From positions 110,482 through 174,481 of the forward strand of contig JAVJON010000045.1 of the NCBI GenBank assembly GCA_040216765.1: a DNA stretch of 64,000 nt, in the 5' to 3' direction. The stretch comes from Marinibaculum sp040216765. GTDB taxonomy: Bacteria; Pseudomonadota; Alphaproteobacteria; Ferrovibrionales; Ferrovibrionaceae. Shown here one piece after another: positions 61,848 to 64,000 of the stretch. Positions within the stretch are counted from its first letter, which is position 1, and every line of letters begins with the position of its first letter. The position numbers and the translations under genes are program-made. The notes beneath the pieces are model-generated. The model did no database searches. It was not told the DNA's origin and was given only the letters and a program-made list of their open reading frames with translations.

Positions 61848-61983
61848 TCCTTCCCCCCGTTTCTGCCCCTCGATCCGCTACGAGGAAACGCGATTGCCTG
61901 TCGCTGATGCCAGTGGTGCCGTGGTCCTGCTGCTCCGCGCCATGGTCTTTCACGAAGAACAATCCACTTGAAGAGGTTCCCCG

Positions 61984-62325
61984 ATGTCAAATGTCTTGCC
62001 GTTCCAGGTGTCCCGACAAGACGTCCGTGTCGAGATAGACGACACAATTGAGGTCGACCCGGAGATCGAGCGGCGTTGCCACGAATGGCATCACCGGTGG
62101 AAGAGATCCGCGATCAAGTTCTTGGGCGACCTCTACAGCATTGTTAATGATCTTCCGATGCGTACGCCCGATCAGGACACGCTGCTCGATCGGGTAAGCG
62201 ACCTGAACGTACGGATCGTAGCGTGTCGTTGGACCGGCGATCGGAAGTTCGCCTACCAGCTGGCATTCAACGATGAGGTCGTCGCGTTGTGTTGGGACTG
62301 TGAGCGGTCGATCCGGCAATCGTGA
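61984..62325 (+). CDS. small hypothetical protein on the chemoreceptor island
   Basis: 113 residues, no signal peptide or membrane helix. The ATG is preceded by GAAGAGG at 8 bases, which supports translation. A cluster RRCHEWHHRWKRS near residue 30 and LCWDCERS at the C-terminus contain Cys and His residues that could bind a metal. No family recognised. It has the lower-GC codon use of the chemoreceptor gene and lies 209 bases downstream of it, inside the two IS630 halves. Confidence 0.65.
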   Translation: MSNVLPFQVSRQDVRVEIDDTIEVDPEIERRCHEWHHRWKRSAIKFLGDLYSIVNDLPMRTPDQDTLLDRVSDLNVRIVACRWTGDRKFAYQLAFNDEVVALCWDCERSIRQS

Positions 62326-62559
62326 TCGGATGCAATGGCCCGAAGTGGTGGTTTGGGGCCGCATTCGGATCAGGTCGGCTCCGAACTCCGCGAGAGCATG
62401 AAGATCGCCACTTTCCGAATTGGGATATCGGTTCGGTGACGGGCGCCTCAGGGAGCGGTCTCGGTAAAGTTTGGACAGGTTGTGTCCCGGAAGGTGGTGT
62501 AGGAGCACCGGTCCTCGGCGAGGTTCCGAGGATGCTCAGGCGGCCACCGCGGGCAGCGT
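62326..62559. other. non-coding stretch before the IS630 right end
   Basis: No gene supported. From about 62440 to 62550 the sequence (GGTCTCGGTAAAGTTTGGAC then GGTGGTGTAGGAGCACC) looks like the terminal part of another insertion sequence, possibly IS256-like, but this could not be confirmed. Confidence 0.35.
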
Positions 62560-62733
62560 GATCCGATCGAGACGGCCTTCTCGAAGCTGAAAAGCCTTCT
62601 GGAAAAGGCCGCCACCCGAACCAAGACTGATCTCTGGGCAGCCATCGGCGAGGCCATCGACACGTTCAGTCCACAAAATGCCGAAACTGTTTCTCTGCTG
62701 CCGGATTTGACCTGAACTGACCGGAAAACGCTC
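62560..62733 (+). mobile_element. IS630-family element, right part (transposase C-terminus)
   Basis: Codons from 62560 to the TGA at 62713-62715 read DPIETAFSKLKSLLEKAA, then TRTKTDLWAAIGEAID and TFSPQNAE, matching the C-terminal end of IS630 transposases with the catalytic Glu in PIE. After the stop, CGCTC at 62729-62733 is the complement of the GAGCG that starts the left part, and 11 of the first 15 bases agree with the left end by eye. About 230 bases of transposase between the two parts are missing. Confidence 0.7.
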
Positions 62734-62816
62734 AAGGGCCGCGTCAGGCTGGCCTGTTCCAGACAGGCCAGCTACCCTTCCCGCCAAACAAGGCATCGAC
62801 CAATGGCGAGGATGTG

Positions 62817-63626
62817 ATGGACCAGACCCCGACCGACCTCAGCGCCGTCTTCGGCGCCGATATCGCCCTGCCGTCACCGCCGCCTGGCATCGGCGAGGTG
62901 GAATGGTTCGCCCGCCTGCAACTGGCGCTCTGCTACCGCCTGGTCGACCATCACGGCTGGACCTCGGTGGTCTACAACCACATCACCCTGCGGGTGCCCG
63001 GCACCGACGAGTTCCTGATCAACCCGTTCGGCCTGCGCTACGACGAGATCCGCGCCAGCGACCTGATCCGCATCGACCTGGACGGCAACAAGAAGTCCGA
63101 CAGCCCCTGGCCGGTGAACGAGGCGGGCTACCAGATCCATTCCACCATCCACCGGGCACGGCCCGACCTGCACTGCGTGCTGCACACCCACGAGGTGATC
63201 TCGCAGACCCTGGCCGCCACCAACAGCCCGGCCATCCCGGTCACGCAGGAGGGCTGCCAGTTCCACGGGCGGGTCGGCTATCACGATTTCGAGGGGATCG
63301 TCCTGGACGGCAGCGAGGGCCCGCGGATCGTCGCCGCCCTGGGCGCCGAGAACCATACCCTGCTGCTGCGCAACCACGGCCTGGTCACCGCCGGCGGCGA
63401 CTGCATCTGGGCCTATGTCCGGCACCGTGCCTTCGTCCGCAACACCGACGTCCAGGTCCGGGCGATGGCGACCGGCGACCTGCGGCCGATCCCCGAGGCG
63501 GTGATGGTCAAGACCCGGGAGCAGTTCGAGGGCGGCGCCGCCAGCGCCAAGGCCCTGGTGCGGCACCCCGAATGGCCGGCCCTGGTCCGGCTGATGGATT
63601 GCAAGGACCCGACCTGGAAGCACTGA
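62817..63626 (+). CDS. class II aldolase/adducin family protein
   Basis: 269 residues. Zn-ligand motif HTHE in HCVLHTHEVISQTLAATNS and the third His in LLLRNHGLVTAGG. HHGWTSVVYNHITLRVPG and INPFGLRYDEI are the family opening. These enzymes act as sugar-phosphate aldolases, epimerases or decarboxylases; the substrate is unknown. The ATG at 62817 has GCGAGGA upstream (an in-frame GTG lies one codon earlier). It may once have been part of the SDR-TRAP catabolic locus, from which the IS/chemoreceptor island now separates it. Confidence 0.88.
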   Translation: MDQTPTDLSAVFGADIALPSPPPGIGEVEWFARLQLALCYRLVDHHGWTSVVYNHITLRVPGTDEFLINPFGLRYDEIRASDLIRIDLDGNKKSDSPWPVNEAGYQIHSTIHRARPDLHCVLHTHEVISQTLAATNSPAIPVTQEGCQFHGRVGYHDFEGIVLDGSEGPRIVAALGAENHTLLLRNHGLVTAGGDCIWAYVRHRAFVRNTDVQVRAMATGDLRPIPEAVMVKTREQFEGGAASAKALVRHPEWPALVRLMDCKDPTWKH

Positions 63627-64000
63627 GCCGGGACAAGATCGTCCCGCTCCTCCCGATCTCGTCACCACCGCAGGGGTTGCACTGGTATCCGGTTCAGGTC
63701 GGCTGCTGTGCGATATGGCGCGACCTGCCCCCAAAAGCTCGTCACTCGCGGGCCTGGCCCGCGAGTCCATGGTGCCGCTGCGCAACGGTTTCCGTCACGT
63801 TCTGCAGCTATTGAGCCTCGCACCGGGATGGACCGCCGGGTCGCGCCCACTGCTGTCCGGTTGAGTGCCGTTCTCCGGCCTCATGCGTTTTATAGCTTCG
63901 TCATGCGCGGGCTTGTCCCGGTCGCCGGGCGATGCCCGGCAACCCATCGCGCCGCAGCTCAATAAGATCAGGCCATTATTGAACCTGGCGGCACCATGGA
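63627..64000. other. 374-base non-coding end of window with dispersed repeat
   Basis: No gene. It holds the inverted copy of the 44-kb repeat (63688-63840), a further CTGCTGTCCGGTT at 63850-63862, and another GC-rich palindrome-like stretch (GCGCGGGCTTGTCCCGG near 63905). The window ends inside this region. Confidence 0.7.
63688..63840 (+). repeat. dispersed repeat, second copy (inverse of 44268-44421)
   Basis: 153 bases that match the reverse complement of 44268-44421 with about eight substitutions and one base gap by eye (about 94 % identity). It includes the palindrome CTCGCGGGCCTGGCCCGCGAG. The right side continues into CTGCTGTCCGGTT (63850), the same motif that forms the ends of the element at 44 kb, here in direct orientation. 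Confidence 0.8.

Noticed and set aside
61987..62508. Minus-strand open frame opposite the small island gene
   Set aside because: The plus-strand 113-residue gene has a good ribosome site and better codon use; the minus frame reads through possible IS-end sequence.
1..64000. rRNA, tRNA or CRISPR loci
   Set aside because: No cloverleaf-like sequence, rRNA core sequence or regularly spaced repeats were seen on reading either strand; a tRNA search program was not available.

Overview
The window comes from a high-GC (about 70 % by eye) bacterial chromosome. Protein families and layout (TRAP transporters, an ArsR-ArsC fusion with ArsJ, core-MetE, many sensor kinases and c-di-GMP proteins, GTG/TTG starts with GTGA or ATGA overlaps) point to an alphaproteobacterium, probably of the Rhodospirillales/Geminicoccales type; the species cannot be named from the sequence. 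No rRNA, tRNA or CRISPR array was found.

Layout. 1-4.4 kb: end of a PAS-GGDEF-EAL protein, an NfeD/SPFH membrane pair and a membrane class III nucleotide cyclase. 4.4-6.2 kb: a DEAD-box RNA helicase whose frame runs without a stop into a cold-shock protein that also has its own ribosome site. 6.2-10.3 kb: two CaCA-type cation exchangers around a DUF389 membrane protein and a TerB-like protein. 10.3-17.4 kb: molybdopterin oxidoreductase, divergent AraC regulator and two tandem hybrid histidine kinases. 17.4-21.8 kb: core-MetE, then an SDR / phosphotransferase / acyl-CoA dehydrogenase group. 21.9-24.8 kb: CueR-CopA copper efflux with a textbook 19-bp-spacer MerR promoter. 24.8-28.8 kb: CAP-domain protein and two membrane GGDEF proteins, one carrying the same membrane sensor as the two kinases and one carrying a periplasmic binding protein. 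29.0-32.2 kb: arsenic operon (ArsR-ArsC fusion, GAPDH, ArsJ). 32.2-35.0 kb: class IV aminotransferase, then a 2OG-Fe(II) oxygenase with a methyltransferase next to an AT-rich tract. 35.3-44 kb: periplasmic MsrA, LpxR-like protein, VOC dioxygenase, TetR-amidase pair divergent from an NAD-dependent reductase, DUF899, EthD and GNAT genes. 44-44.6 kb: a repeat block. 44.6-52.6 kb: UxaA-type dehydratase, second amidase, AidB-like acyl-CoA dehydrogenase, P450, small membrane and VOC proteins. 52.6-57.9 kb: MarR regulator, bicupin enzyme, SDR and a TRAP transporter (dctPQM), which look like one uptake-and-catabolism locus. 57.9-62.7 kb: an IS630 element broken in two by about 4 kb of lower-GC DNA carrying a chemoreceptor with two CHASE3 domains and a small unknown gene. 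62.8-63.6 kb: class II aldolase family gene, followed by an inverted copy of the 44-kb repeat.

The most unusual points are the helicase/cold-shock in-frame arrangement, one membrane sensor shared by two kinases and a diguanylate cyclase, the IS630-split chemoreceptor island, and the repeat block at 44 kb, which is bounded by a duplicated end of the GNAT gene. Functions are inferred from recognisable motifs; no database search was possible.
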